Numbered from the stretch's first letter, positions 55,857 to 64,000 are shown. The stretch is 64,000 bases of DNA from Acidovorax temperans (GCF_006716905.1 NZ_VFPV01000003.1:372001-436000), one strand, 5' to 3'. The notes: a model not told the origin generated them from the sequence alone. Translations and numbers: made by a program.

Positions 55857-56670
55857 CCCTCAAAAATCGGATGACAGTGTGACTTTCAAATCCCGAAGGG
55901 AATCCACATGACCAGCATACTTGATTGGATCAACGTAGGTGAAGTTTCTGCCGAGCGAGACAAAAATCTCACTCATTATTTCTATGATGCTGGGGTATCA
56001 AAAGAAATTATTGACAATCCAAAACAATATTTACTACTCGGACGCAAAGGCGCTGGTAAAACAGCAGTATTTCTGCATCTAACTAGAAAGCCCAAAGAAC
56101 TATTCGAAGAGGCTGATATTGTTGTTGGCCTTTCGCTGCAAAGTTACAACTGGCAGGCACATCAACTGTTGATCGACTCACAAAAGGAAGGTGGCTTTCA
56201 ACATAGGGATTCTTGGCGTTTTGTTTTATCAATTGAATCTATAAGAGCCGTTGTTACACACTTGCAAGATCGTGAACTCAAGATACCCAAAAATTTATCA
56301 AAAGCGGCGCAGGTTTTAGAAAGTTTATTTTCTAAACCAGTTCCGTCTTGGACCGATTTGCTCGGAGAAAAGCTATACAACCTAGCTAGCTTTGAGCTTC
56401 CAGGACTAGACGCCAGTACAGATGGGATTTCAGCAACAGGCGGAGCAATTTCATTCGAAGATTTAAAGGAAAAGCGCGATCTTCGGACAATAATGAACCG
56501 CAACATAAGCGCGCTAACAAACTGGCTAGAATTATGCCTTAAAGAAATCCCCTCAAACATTAGGATTTTTCTCGTTTTTGACCGATTAGATGAAGCATGG
56601 ACCACCTCATTTATTGAAGAATCCAAAACAATTATCTCTGGCCTGCTGCACGCATCTGAACATGCTCTAG

Positions 56671-57993
56671 CAGGCTGCTGAAATACTCCCCACCGACAGT
56701 CCGCGACAGCCGCCCAGCCGCGACAATCAAGCCCCCCACTGACCAGACAGACGAGCCATCCATGCGCGGAGCCGACACCTTCACCGAGAGCCTGTTCACG
56801 ATGCGCCATCTCGATGACTTCGTGCCCCTTGATCACCCCCTGCGGGTGATCCGCATCATGGTCAACAAGGCCCTGCAGAAGATGGACGATCTGTTTGCCC
56901 AGATGTATGCGGCCGACATCAAGGGCGGGCGCCCCAGCATTGCCCCCGAGAAGCTGCTGCGCGCCATGCTCATCCAGGTGCTCTACAGCGTGCGCTCGGA
57001 GCGCCAGCTCATGGAGCAGACCCAGTACAACCTTCTGTTTCGCTGGTTCATTGGCCTGGCCATGGACGATGCCGTTTGGGTGCCCACCGTCTTCAGCAAG
57101 AACCGCGAACGCCTGATCGAGCACGATGCGGTCATCGAGTTCTTCAATCAGATCGTGCAACAAGCCCAGGAGCAGGAACTGCTCTCGGGCGAGCACTTCA
57201 GCGTGGATGGCACCCTGATCCAGGCCTGGGCGGGCCACAAGAGTTTTGTGCGCAAAGACCGCCAGGGCGACGACGATACCGACGCGGGGAACTTCAAAGA
57301 CCAAAAGCGCAGCAACGACACCCACGAGTCCACAACGGACGCGGATGCAAGGCTGTACCGCAAGGGCAAGACGGCCAGTGAGTTGCGCTTCATGGGCCAC
57401 ACACTCACCGACAACCGCCACGGGCTGGTGGTCAGCGCCGTGGTCACACAGGCCGACGGATATGCAGAGCGCGAAGCGGCCAAGGCCATGATCAACGATG
57501 CGCGACAGGCACTGCCCGGCGATGACCCCATCACGATCACGCTGGGCGCAGACAAGGGTTACGACGCCAGGGAGTTCATCGACGCGCTGCAAGAGATGAA
57601 CGTGCTGCCCCATGTAGCGCAGAACAAGTCGGGGCGCCAGTCGGCAGTTCCTGACGCGATTGCAAACAGCGAAGGCTACGCCATCTCCCAGCAAAAGAGA
57701 AAGCTGATCGAACAAGGCTTTGGCTGGGCCAAGATGATCGGCAGCATCCGGCAAGTGATGGTGCGCGGACTGCAAAAGGTCGACCAGTTGTTTGTGCTGA
57801 ACATGGCTGCGTACAACCTCACGCGCATGCGCACCTTGGGACAGGTGCGTCTGCAGGGTGCCAGCGGGGTGTAAAGGGCGAAGAAAAGGGCTCAAAAACG
57901 AGCAAAACAGGCCCAGACTGCTGAAAAATCAGGCGGTTCCGTCAAAAGCGGGGAGGTGGGCTGGGCTGCGGCGGGGAGTATTTCAGCAGCCTG
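56671..57993 (+). mobile_element. IS5-type insertion sequence with CTAG target duplication
   Basis: 1323 bp. Terminal inverted repeats at least 21 bp (CAGGCTGCTGAAATACTCCC plus C). Flanked by CTAG at 56667-56670 and 57994-57997. One intact transposase. The exact duplication and in-frame rejoining of the host gene point to a recent insertion. Confidence 0.93.
56762..57874 (+). CDS. IS5-family (DUF772/DDE) transposase
   Basis: 370 residues. N-terminal DUF772-type region (SLFTMRHLDDFVPLDHPLR; APEKLLRAMLIQVLYSVRSE; YNLLFRWFIGLAMDD) and a DDE core: GEHFSVDGTLIQAWAG (first Asp), ITLGADKGYDAREF (second Asp) and RRKLIEQGFGWAKMIG-type end (KRKLIEQGFGWAKMIGSIRQ, with Glu). GC content high, unlike the ATPase it interrupts. 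Frame intact; likely active. Confidence 0.93.
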   Translation: MRGADTFTESLFTMRHLDDFVPLDHPLRVIRIMVNKALQKMDDLFAQMYAADIKGGRPSIAPEKLLRAMLIQVLYSVRSERQLMEQTQYNLLFRWFIGLAMDDAVWVPTVFSKNRERLIEHDAVIEFFNQIVQQAQEQELLSGEHFSVDGTLIQAWAGHKSFVRKDRQGDDDTDAGNFKDQKRSNDTHESTTDADARLYRKGKTASELRFMGHTLTDNRHGLVVSAVVTQADGYAEREAAKAMINDARQALPGDDPITITLGADKGYDAREFIDALQEMNVLPHVAQNKSGRQSAVPDAIANSEGYAISQQKRKLIEQGFGWAKMIGSIRQVMVRGLQKVDQLFVLNMAAYNLTRMRTLGQVRLQGASGV

Positions 57994-58842
57994 CTAGAGA
58001 AATTCAACGGAAAGATCCGCCCGATCATCTTTTTACGCGAGGATATATTTTGGTCCTTTGACATAAATGACAGGAATAAATTCCGCGAAGATTGCAGTCA
58101 GAATCTCCGCTGGAACACAGATTCGATCGAAAAATTAATATTAACACGCATAAATTATTATGCAGATTTGGCAAATCAGCCAAAAATCACTTCACTTCAA
58201 GATTTATTCCAAGAAAAAGAGATGCGGAGTCGAACTCCTCCGGTAAGGCACCTCTTCAACCGAACCATGTGCCGCCCTAGGGATATGGTTGCGTTTCTGC
58301 GTCGAACTTTCCAAGCAGCAAAAGACGATTTTTTAGTAAACGATCAAGCCACAAAGCTCTCCACAAAGGCTATTTACAGCGCGGAGCCTGGTTATAGCGA
58401 GTATCTTTTTGACGAATTGAGCGACGAATGGAGAACTCAAAATCCCGAGTTCTCGGAATATCTCGCCGGCATTGAAAATTTAAAATACACAATCTTTCAA
58501 TCTTTAGAGTATCAAGCGGAGCTCAAGAAAAAAGAACTTGCAACCGATACGTCAGAGTACAGAAAAATTGCCCGATTTTTATTCGACAATTCAATTCTTG
58601 GGATAACAGTTGGAGAATCAAAAACTTGGCGCTATAAGTGTTTTTATCCAAACCAAGGTTTTGACGATACCGGATATTTCAAAGTGCACCCTGGCCTCAT
58701 CAAAAGACTTGGATTAATCGAAGGATCGACCGGCGAGCAGTCCCAAGCGCCCGCCTCAGAAGAATAGGTATTCCAAATTCAAACCTCACCAAAACCGACG
58801 ACCGGTCTACCCAGCAAACAACAGCTTAGCTAAGCCGAAACC

Positions 58843-58957
58843 ATGCGCCCCTCAGAAGCTCTTTCGCTGCACCGCTCGCAAATCCGCGAGATCGCGCTTC
58901 GCCACCACGTTAACAGCGTTCGGGTGTTTGGCTCGGCGCTGCGTGGAGACGACAAGA
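58843..58957 (+). pseudogene. Truncated MNT-type nucleotidyltransferase
   Basis: The first ~37 codons (MRPSEALSLHRSQIREIALR, then VRVFGSALRGDD) match the start of MntA-type minimal nucleotidyltransferases, the antitoxin half of HEPN/MNT modules. The GSxxxGD-type motif is present but the catalytic DxD strand and the rest are absent. Homology ends near 58957 where unrelated sequence (AAACAGGGTCAGGTCTTGCC) begins. Confidence 0.75.
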
Positions 58958-58996
58958 GTGAAACAGGGTCAGGTCTTGCCTTTCGCCGAGTAACCC

Positions 58997-59233
58997 ATGA
59001 GCAACGTAGCGAACTCGTCAAACTTCGACCCCGCGCAGGCCGCACTGGCCGCCCTGTCACGCGCAGGGTTGCGTGCAGCCGAAGAGGCGCGGCGTGCCAA
59101 CACCTGTATGGTGGTCGAGGAAGACGGCAAAGTGCTGCACGAGAGTCCGCAGGAATATTTGCGCAAGCGCAGTGAGCAGCCCTTGCTTTCAAGCACAAAG
59201 CCCAGCGTCCATGACACGCTCGATGCCCTCTGA
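58997..59233 (+). CDS. Small hypothetical protein
   Basis: 78 residues: SNFDPAQAALAALSRAGLRAAEEARR forms an amphipathic helix, then NTCMVVEEDGKVLHESPQEY and a short tail. I recognise no domain. The VVEEDGKV segment resembles the short strand-plus-helix proteins encoded near toxin-antitoxin loci. Fifty-one bases before the antitoxin gene. No strong ribosome site is visible, so coding status is uncertain. Confidence 0.5.
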   Translation: MSNVANSSNFDPAQAALAALSRAGLRAAEEARRANTCMVVEEDGKVLHESPQEYLRKRSEQPLLSSTKPSVHDTLDAL

Positions 59234-59284
59234 GTTTTCCCTCTCGCTACAGTCAAGCCTTCTGCCAACGCCACCGGAGCCGCC

Positions 59285-59518
59285 ATGACCACCACCGCCG
59301 AAGCCCTCAGCGCCCAAGCCGCCCTACTGCCGCCCGCAGAGCGCATGCAAGTGGTAGAGCGCATCCTGGACAGCCTGGATCAGCCTGACGCCGCGCTCGA
59401 TACGCTCTGGGCCCATGAAGCAAGTGACCGGCTGGCCGCCTACCGGCGCGGCGAGATCAAGGCGGTGGCCTTGTCCGATGTGATTGCGAAGTACTCTGCC
59501 GCCGCCCAGCGCACATGA
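59285..59518 (+). CDS. Addiction-module antitoxin (TIGR02574/Unstab_antitox family)
   Basis: 77 residues. LPPAERMQVVERILDSLDQPD (about 16-36) and W-x-x-E-x-x-x-R (WAHEASDRLAAYRRGEI) are the family signature; the tail ALSDVIAKYSA is usual. Neutralises the toxin encoded by the overlapping next gene and probably represses the operon. Four-base overlap ATGA with the toxin. Confidence 0.9.
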   Translation: MTTTAEALSAQAALLPPAERMQVVERILDSLDQPDAALDTLWAHEASDRLAAYRRGEIKAVALSDVIAKYSAAAQRT

Positions 59519-59808
59519 ACATCCGCTTGCTGGAGCCAGCACAAGCAGAGCTGGACGAAGCCATTGCCTGGTATGCAGAACAAGCGCCAGGGTTGGGTGA
59601 TGCTTTTTTGGTCGAAACGCTCAAGACCCTGCGGCTTGTAGAGCAGTTTCCCGAAGCGTGGCACCCGCTCTCCCCTGAGATTCGGCGCTGCCGGTTGCGG
59701 CGCTTTCCCTACAGCGTGGTCTACACGCGAGATGGCCCAGACATTCTGGTGCTCGCCATCGCGCACCAGCACCGCAAACCCGGCTATTGGAAGCATCGGC
59801 GTGGCTGA
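59515..59808 (+). CDS. RelE/ParE-family toxin
   Basis: 97 residues. ParE-type fold: LEPAQAELDEAIAWYAEQAPGLGDAFLVE at the N-terminus, LRRFPYSVVYTRDGPDILVLAIAHQHRKPGYW at the C-terminus (key RRFPYSVVYT and HQHRKPGYW). Family members inhibit gyrase or cut mRNA on the ribosome; this group resembles ParE more. Coupled to the antitoxin. Twenty-six bases after its stop lies a dispersed-repeat copy. Confidence 0.92.
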   Translation: MNIRLLEPAQAELDEAIAWYAEQAPGLGDAFLVETLKTLRLVEQFPEAWHPLSPEIRRCRLRRFPYSVVYTRDGPDILVLAIAHQHRKPGYWKHRRG

Positions 59809-59834
59809 GCAAAAGCGCCGTTTCGGTGTGGTTG

Positions 59835-59899
59835 AACTATTATTTTGATAGCTGCTTGCGCTTTCTCATCAAGCGCCAGAGGCATTTTTATTCATAAAT
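59835..59899 (+). repeat. Dispersed repeat, copy after the toxin gene
   Basis: ACTAT-tatTTTG-ATAGCTGC, TTGCGCTT-TCTCATC-AAGCGCCA, GAGGCATTTTTATTCATAAAT. Stem GCGCTT/AAGCGC; T-run after GGCA. Could act as the terminator of the toxin-antitoxin operon. Confidence 0.9.
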
Positions 59900-59919
59900 T
59901 TGCAGAGCCCAGGCCATCA

Positions 59920-60231
59920 ATGACACATCCCTTCACCCCCACCTACGGCCCCGTGCCGCCCGGCCCGCTCGCGGGGCCGCTGCAGTTGCTGCCCGTGAAC
60001 GCCGATGTGATGGCGGTGCACACCGCCACCGGGGCGCATGTGGGTTCGCTCAAGAAGCTGGGCGGGGTGTGGAAGTTCAAGGCCATGGGCTATGGCGCTG
60101 ATGGCAGCATGGAGCCGGGCCACGGCCCACTGACGGACCAGCACAACATGGCGTTTTCCACGCCCGATGCGGCCGAGGTGAGTGCACGGCTGCTGGGGGC
60201 GCTGGAGGGTGAATCTGGCGCGGGGTGTTGA
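59920..60231 (+). CDS. Hypothetical protein
   Basis: 103 residues from the ATG at 59920. THPFTPTYGPVPPGPLAGPLQLLPVNADVMAVH, then GAHVGSLKKLGGVWKFKAMGYGADGSMEPGHGPLT and FSTPDAAEVSARLLGAL. The pattern of short strands (VGSLK..GVWKFKAMGY) plus a C-terminal helix looks like a small folded cytoplasmic protein, seen in Comamonadaceae, but I know no function. Codon use is like the core genes. Confidence 0.6.
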   Translation: MTHPFTPTYGPVPPGPLAGPLQLLPVNADVMAVHTATGAHVGSLKKLGGVWKFKAMGYGADGSMEPGHGPLTDQHNMAFSTPDAAEVSARLLGALEGESGAGC

Positions 60232-60829
60232 CGGTTGAAAGCCCTCGGCACGCTTTGTGGCGCCGGGGGTTGTGGGCCTGCAGTGAGTGGCCTACGCACC
60301 GGGCGCAGCTGGCGCTGAAGCGAATTTGCAAGGGCTCTCCTTGTCGTTCGGCACAGCCCTGAAATTGCTCTCATATTTATAGCTAGCAGCGCTTACTAGC
60401 TGAGCGCTACAGGCACTTTTTACTTCAAAAATCTGGTGGCGCAAGCTGCGCACGCTTGGCCAGCAACGCACTTGTGCTGGCTAGCAGGTGTGCGCTCGCG
60501 CTTGCCTTCATGGCCGCCCGAAAGAAGGCCGCGTGTCCCCATCGACGTCACGGCTTGAAGCGTTCGGCGAAGGAAAGTTGGATACAACCTCCGCACCTGC
60601 TTACAATGTTAACAAAATGTAATTTGATACGGATTGCCGTAGCGGTTGCATGGCAGCAGCGCAGGCGTGGGAGGTGTTTGGCACCCCGCTTTCTGCGCTA
60701 CGTAACTGATAGCACCCAGCGCTTTCTGCACAAGCCCTAGAAAGCTTTGAGGCGTTGGGATTGCCCCACTTGATGCGGCCTAAAACTGCCGGGCAGGCCG
60801 CAGACCATCGTGTTAGCAAGGAGAACGAC
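60232..60829. other. Gene-poor region before the nuclease gene
   Basis: About 600 bases. It contains one dispersed-repeat copy (60366-60432) and otherwise no recognisable gene; several open frames lack protein character. TTACAATGTTAACAAAATGT at 60600-60619 is an AT-rich patch that could be part of a promoter. The nuclease ribosome site AAGGAG (60818-60823) ends it. Confidence 0.4.
60366..60432 (+). repeat. Dispersed repeat, copy before the nuclease gene
   Basis: GCTCT-catATTT-ATAGCTAGCAGCGCTT, ACTAGCTG, AGCGCTACAGGCACTTTTTACTTCAAAA. AGCGCT/AGCGCT stem. Confidence 0.85.
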
Positions 60830-61819
60830 GTGGCACGCACTTATTCACGATCGGTGGGGCGCAGCAGGCGGCATGAGCGGGCGCGGGGTGCGCTGCGCGA
60901 AAAGGGCTGGGCGGCGTGCGTGCTGGGTGTGGCGCTGCTGACAGTGTTCCCGCTGGTGGCTGGCAACACTACCTTCGGTACCGCCGTCAGCCAAGGGCTG
61001 CGCCCGGTGGGGTGGACGGCCTTGGGCCTGGGGGTGGTGCTGCTGGCCCTGCACTATGTGTTGAAAGGCAAAGAAGCAAAACTGCGCGCGGTGCCCCCCG
61101 CCAACTCGCGCCCGGCAGCGCAAAAGCGCAACGGGCGCGCCACGCTGCAAACCGCCAACAGCGTTGCAAGCCACCCTGCTGCCGATACCCGCAACACGGC
61201 GCAACGCACCGAGCCCACGCTGACCGACACGGCGGCCCCCACAGCAACCCCGGCCGGACCCGCGGTGGCATGGAACATGGAAGTGTTTGCCGCGATTGAG
61301 TGGCGCCGCTTTGAAGCGGTGTGCGAGGCGCTGTTTGCGCAGGCGGGGTTTGAGACGCATGCCCAATCGCACGGGGCCGATGGTGGCGTGGACATTTGGC
61401 TGCACAGCCGCAACAGCCCGGGCCCGGCGGCGGTGGTGCAATGCAAGCACTGGCAGAGCAAACCCGTGGGCGTGCGCGAGCTGCGCGAGTTTTATGGGGT
61501 GATGGCATCGCACAAGCTCAAGCGCGGCACGTTTGCCACCACGTCCACCTACACGCCCGAGGCCCTGGCGTTTGCGCGGGCCAACAGCATTCACACGCTG
61601 GACGGCGCCGGGCTGCTGCAACTCATCAGCCGCCGCACGCCTGCGCAGCAGCAGGAACTGCTGCAAGTGGCTTATGAGGGAGAGTATTGGCGCCCCACCT
61701 GCGCAAGCTGCGGCACCAAGATGGTGGAGCGCAGCCGCAGCAGCGATGGCGGCCTGTTCTGGGGCTGCACCAACTACCCGCGCTGCAAGCGCACGCTGCC
61801 CAAGGCCACCGGCGGTTAG
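60830..61819 (+). CDS. Membrane-anchored Mrr-like restriction endonuclease with C4 zinc ribbon
   Basis: 329 residues from a GTG at 60830 with AAGGAG seven bases before it. Basic N-terminus, two membrane segments (about 27-44 and 62-78), an Ala/Thr linker, then an Mrr-type PD-(D/E)xK domain (about 150-268): FEAVCEALFAQAGFE, GADGGVDIWLHS (D188) and VVQCKHWQ (Q204-x-K206). The C-terminal topoisomerase-type zinc ribbon has C291, C294, C313 and C319. Such proteins may cut modified or foreign DNA at the membrane, or assist DNA processing. Its stop codon overlaps a dispersed-repeat copy. Confidence 0.88.
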   Translation: MARTYSRSVGRSRRHERARGALREKGWAACVLGVALLTVFPLVAGNTTFGTAVSQGLRPVGWTALGLGVVLLALHYVLKGKEAKLRAVPPANSRPAAQKRNGRATLQTANSVASHPAADTRNTAQRTEPTLTDTAAPTATPAGPAVAWNMEVFAAIEWRRFEAVCEALFAQAGFETHAQSHGADGGVDIWLHSRNSPGPAAVVQCKHWQSKPVGVRELREFYGVMASHKLKRGTFATTSTYTPEALAFARANSIHTLDGAGLLQLISRRTPAQQQELLQVAYEGEYWRPTCASCGTKMVERSRSSDGGLFWGCTNYPRCKRTLPKATGG

Positions 61820-61882
61820 CTATTGATTTCATAGCTGGTAGCGCTTGTTGGGCAAGCGCTACAGCCGCTTTTGATTCAAAAC
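61818..61882 (+). repeat. Dispersed repeat, copy between converging genes
   Basis: GCTAT-tgaTTTC-ATAGCTG, GTAGCGCTT-GTTGGGC-AAGCGCTAC, AGCCGCTTTTGATTCAAAA. It exactly fills the space between the nuclease stop (61817-61819) and the M14 peptidase stop (61882-61884), with a 9-bp core stem: a probable shared terminator. Confidence 0.92.
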
Positions 61883-62826
61883 TACCGCAGCACAAAATCC
61901 ATCACCGCGCAGACGGCGGCCACCTGTGCGGCGGTGCATTCCTCGGGTGTGGTGCGGGCGCTGTCGGGGTAGACCTCGGTGGTGGTGGTGTAGCGCGCGC
62001 CGGTCGCGCTGGCACACAGGCCCAGGGCTTGCAGGGGGTAGGCAATGATGCCGGGCGCCAGCACGGGCGAGCCGATGATCTGCTGGCGTTCATCTGCCGG
62101 GGCGATGTGGGTGACGGCGGTCACGGCCTGCAGCACGGCTTGCTGGAAGGCGGGTTGCAGGTTTTCGGTGTCGTCTACCAAGTAGAAGCCGTCGGGAATG
62201 GTGCCGGGCTGAAATGCCTTGCCGTCCCGCGCGGCGAGTGCGGGGCGGTATTCGGATTCGTCGGTGTCGGTGGTTTCGTGCAGGTCAATGTGTGCAGCGA
62301 ACTGCCCGCGCAGGGGCGCAACCAGGGCCATGAGCGCGGCAGATTCCTGCACCGTGGTGCCGGGGCGGAAGCTGCGGTTGGGGTCGATGGCGTCGTGGTT
62401 CCAGCGCTGGATACGCTCCCACCCCCAGGGGCTGACGCAGGGAGCCACCAGCCAGTTCACGCGGCCTGCGTAGCGTTCGCCATGCGCATCCACAAAGCGC
62501 AAGGCGCCCAGCACGCCGCTGGTTTCATAACCATGCACTCCGCCGGTGACCAGCACCGTGGGCAGACCTGCTACCCACTGGCGGGGGCGAATGGCGTGAA
62601 CGGGGTAGCGGTCATCGCCGTAGGCCACTTCGCCGTAGCAGCTGACGTCAAAGCGCGTGCGCAGGCCTTCCACCACCGCCAGCACATCATTGGCATAGCT
62701 GCGCTGGCGCACTTGCCGCGCGCGCCACTGGGCTTGCTCGGCAGGCCCCCAGGCCTGGCCGGGGGTGCCGATGGGGTAGGACGACGGGGGGAAAGCCGAG
62801 GGGTTGGCGGTGCTGGGTGCAGTCAT
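61882..62826 (-). CDS. M14-family metallopeptidase
   Basis: 314 residues from the ATG at 62826 (a 356-codon frame reaches 62952). Zinc ligands H98 and E101 in TGGVHGYETSG and H183 in HIDLHETTDTDE; DPNRSFRPG and WNHDAID surround the active site. Related to succinylglutamate-desuccinylase / carboxypeptidase-like M14 enzymes. No signal peptide is evident, so cytoplasmic. Substrate unknown; a small peptide or N-acyl amino acid is likely. Confidence 0.85.
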   Translation of the reverse strand: MTAPSTANPSAFPPSSYPIGTPGQAWGPAEQAQWRARQVRQRSYANDVLAVVEGLRTRFDVSCYGEVAYGDDRYPVHAIRPRQWVAGLPTVLVTGGVHGYETSGVLGALRFVDAHGERYAGRVNWLVAPCVSPWGWERIQRWNHDAIDPNRSFRPGTTVQESAALMALVAPLRGQFAAHIDLHETTDTDESEYRPALAARDGKAFQPGTIPDGFYLVDDTENLQPAFQQAVLQAVTAVTHIAPADERQQIIGSPVLAPGIIAYPLQALGLCASATGARYTTTTEVYPDSARTTPEECTAAQVAAVCAVMDFVLR

Positions 62827-63014
62827 GGGATGGGGGTTTGCATTCAATCGGATAACCAGGCGGTGCTGCAGCACGGCAAGGCGAACGAACGCGGTTATAC
62901 GTTGGAAGGCAAAGCCGTATGAAGGCCACGGCGGCCAGGCCGGTGTGGTCACCGGCGCATTGCCGGTGCGCTTATTTTGCAGTGCCTGGCCCCCGCCCCA
63001 GCGGCATCAGGGCG

Positions 63015-63797
63015 TTACTTCAGCCACTTGTCGGCGGCTTGCTTGATGGCGCCACGGCTTTCTATCAAACCCCACACAAAGCCCATCACGCGGGTGTAGT
63101 CCGCGTCATCCGTGGGCACCATGAAACCCAGGTAGTTCTTGGGGGTGAGGGGTGCATCCACAAACGCGGCGTGCAGGCGGGTGTCCACGCGGGCGTAGTG
63201 CAGGGCTTCGTAGGTTTCGGTGATCATCACATCGCCCTTGCCTTCCGCGATCAGCGCGGGGATTTCGGCGTTCTTGTCGTGGGTGCTGACCTGCGCGGCC
63301 TTCAGGTTGGCCAGCACATAGGTTTCGTTGGTACCGCCAGGGTTCTTGATGACGCGCACGCCGGGCTGGTTCATGGCGTCCACGCTGGTGAACTTGGCCT
63401 TGTCGGCCGCGCGCACCAGGGCCACTTTGCCGAAGGGTGCGTAGCCGGGCAGCATGTCGAACAGGCGCATGCGGTTCACGTTACGGGTAATGCCGCCCAC
63501 GGCCACGTCGAACTTGTCGCCCTGCAGGTCTTTGACCAGGTTGGGCCACGAGGTGGGCACGTATTCAATCTTCACACCCAGCTCTTTGGCCATGGTTTCG
63601 ATCACGTCGATGTCGTGGCCCGAATAACCGCCATCGGTCTTGATGGCAAACGGCCGGTAGTCGCCCGGCGTGCCCACGCGGATGACCTTGGTCTCCATGA
63701 TCTTGTCGAGCCGGGGGCCAGCCACGGCTGCCTGGGTGAACGACAAGGTAGCCACCACGGCAGCAGCAGCCACTGCCAGGAATTTGTTGGGGGTCAT
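63015..63797 (-). CDS. Periplasmic PheC-like cyclohexadienyl dehydratase / solute-binding protein
   Basis: 260 residues. Signal peptide ending TQAAVAGPRL (about residue 27). SBP_bac_3 fold; VGTPGDYRPFAIKTDGGYSGHDIDV, VPTSWPNLVKDLQGDKFDVAVGGITRN and VIKNPGGTNETYVLANLKA closely follow PheC, which converts prephenate/arogenate to phenylpyruvate/phenylalanine in the periplasm. Many relatives are plain binding proteins, and no transporter genes lie adjacent, which favours an enzyme. ATG at 63797; upstream frame not supported. Confidence 0.75.
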   Translation of the reverse strand: MTPNKFLAVAAAAVVATLSFTQAAVAGPRLDKIMETKVIRVGTPGDYRPFAIKTDGGYSGHDIDVIETMAKELGVKIEYVPTSWPNLVKDLQGDKFDVAVGGITRNVNRMRLFDMLPGYAPFGKVALVRAADKAKFTSVDAMNQPGVRVIKNPGGTNETYVLANLKAAQVSTHDKNAEIPALIAEGKGDVMITETYEALHYARVDTRLHAAFVDAPLTPKNYLGFMVPTDDADYTRVMGFVWGLIESRGAIKQAADKWLK

Positions 63798-64000
63798 TTT
63801 CAAAAAGCTCCAAAAGGGTGAACGTGCAAGCAGAACCAGCGGCACACGGTATGCCAAAGCAAAGGGGGTGCCAATGCGTAGAAACCATTTGCATGCTTAT
63901 CAATGCCGCGCCGCATAGCCCAGGTGCATACAAGCGATTAGTTTTAACAAATGGCCATCGCACTTCGATTGAAATATCCTTCATTCACTATTGAGCAAGA
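63798..64000. other. Upstream region of the PheC-like gene
   Basis: About 200 bases at the window edge, AT-richer than average from 63890 onward. Presumably the promoter of the PheC-like gene; no other feature seen. Confidence 0.35.

Larger units (their letters stand above)
55908..58767 (+). pseudogene. P-loop ATPase gene (Sll1717-like) interrupted by an IS element
   Basis: Two halves, 55908-56670 and 57998-58767, join in frame to 510 residues once the IS and one CTAG copy are removed. Walker A GRKGAGKT at 45-52, Walker B IFLVFDRLDE at about 220-229. The C-terminal half (FNGKIRPIIFLREDIFWSF; CRPRDMVAFLRRTFQAAKDD) resembles the P-loop ATPases named after Sll1717, of unknown or defence-related role. 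As it stands, translation stops four residues into the IS (257 residues). Base composition is clearly AT-richer than glnS and other neighbours, indicating acquisition by transfer. The C-terminal part has no obvious start and is probably silent. Confidence 0.85.

Noticed and set aside
56198-57895. A 565-codon minus-strand frame crossing the ATPase and IS5 transposase
   Set aside because: It spans an IS boundary and is antisense to two recognised proteins.

Overview
The window is a GC-rich chromosomal segment from a betaproteobacterium, most likely a member of the Comamonadaceae close to Acidovorax. This rests on the look of the proteins (long-form IF-1, a cysS / glycosylase / accA / tilS cluster, a complete five-step hut pathway, a Comamonadaceae-type Liv transporter beside an AlkK/DmdB-type acyl-CoA ligase). 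No 16S gene is present, so the genus is an inference.

Layout. 1-8.5 kb (minus strand): an acyl-CoA ligase, then a five-gene Liv-type ABC importer (livK, H, M, G, F), then an oleate hydratase cut off by the window edge. 8.7-12.3 kb (plus): selO-msrB (overlapping stop and start), yciB, bolA and a periplasmic PpiC-type foldase. An IS4-family element (12.3-13.7 kb) sits inside what looks like the ppiC terminator hairpin. 13.9-16.9 kb: a DUF1624 membrane protein, tRNA-Pro(UGG), infA, psd and a small unknown. 17.1-32.2 kb (minus): a large histidine-utilisation region: a NitT/TauT-type ABC importer, hutC, hutH, hutU, an IclR regulator, a polar amino-acid ABC importer, an Fe/2-oxoglutarate dioxygenase, hutD, hutI, hutF and hutG. 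Together these would import histidine or urocanate and convert it to glutamate plus formate through formylglutamate. HutC-type palindromes lie in front of hutH and of the first transporter. 32.5-39 kb (minus): a histidine-kinase remnant, an HD-GYP protein, tRNA-Ser(GCU), tilS, accA, a DNA glycosylase and cysS. 39.2-44.8 kb (plus): an envelope cluster (TPR protein, L,D-transpeptidase, two cyclophilins, lpxH, mtfA). 44.9-50 kb: aceE with a divergent Lrp-type gene, and a PLP gamma-lyase with its own divergent Lrp-type gene and tandem operators. 50-55.9 kb: DUF3014 protein, esterase, DODA-type dioxygenase, arfB, a His/Tyr-rich exported protein and glnS.

55.9-61.9 kb is the accessory part: an AT-rich P-loop ATPase gene split by a 1.3-kb IS5-type element with a clean CTAG duplication, a broken MNT-type nucleotidyltransferase, a toxin-antitoxin pair, small unknowns, and a membrane-anchored Mrr-like nuclease with a C4 zinc ribbon. 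An M14 peptidase and a PheC-like periplasmic binding protein close the window.

The most unusual signal is a dispersed ~64-base repeat (GCTAT, AT-rich spacer, ATAGCT, imperfect GCGCTT/AAGCGC hairpin, GGC, T-run). I find seven intergenic or gene-edge copies. There is one convincing copy inside selO, a weaker one inside the ppiA signal peptide, and a doubtful partial one in tilS. Several copies supply stop or start codons of neighbouring genes.
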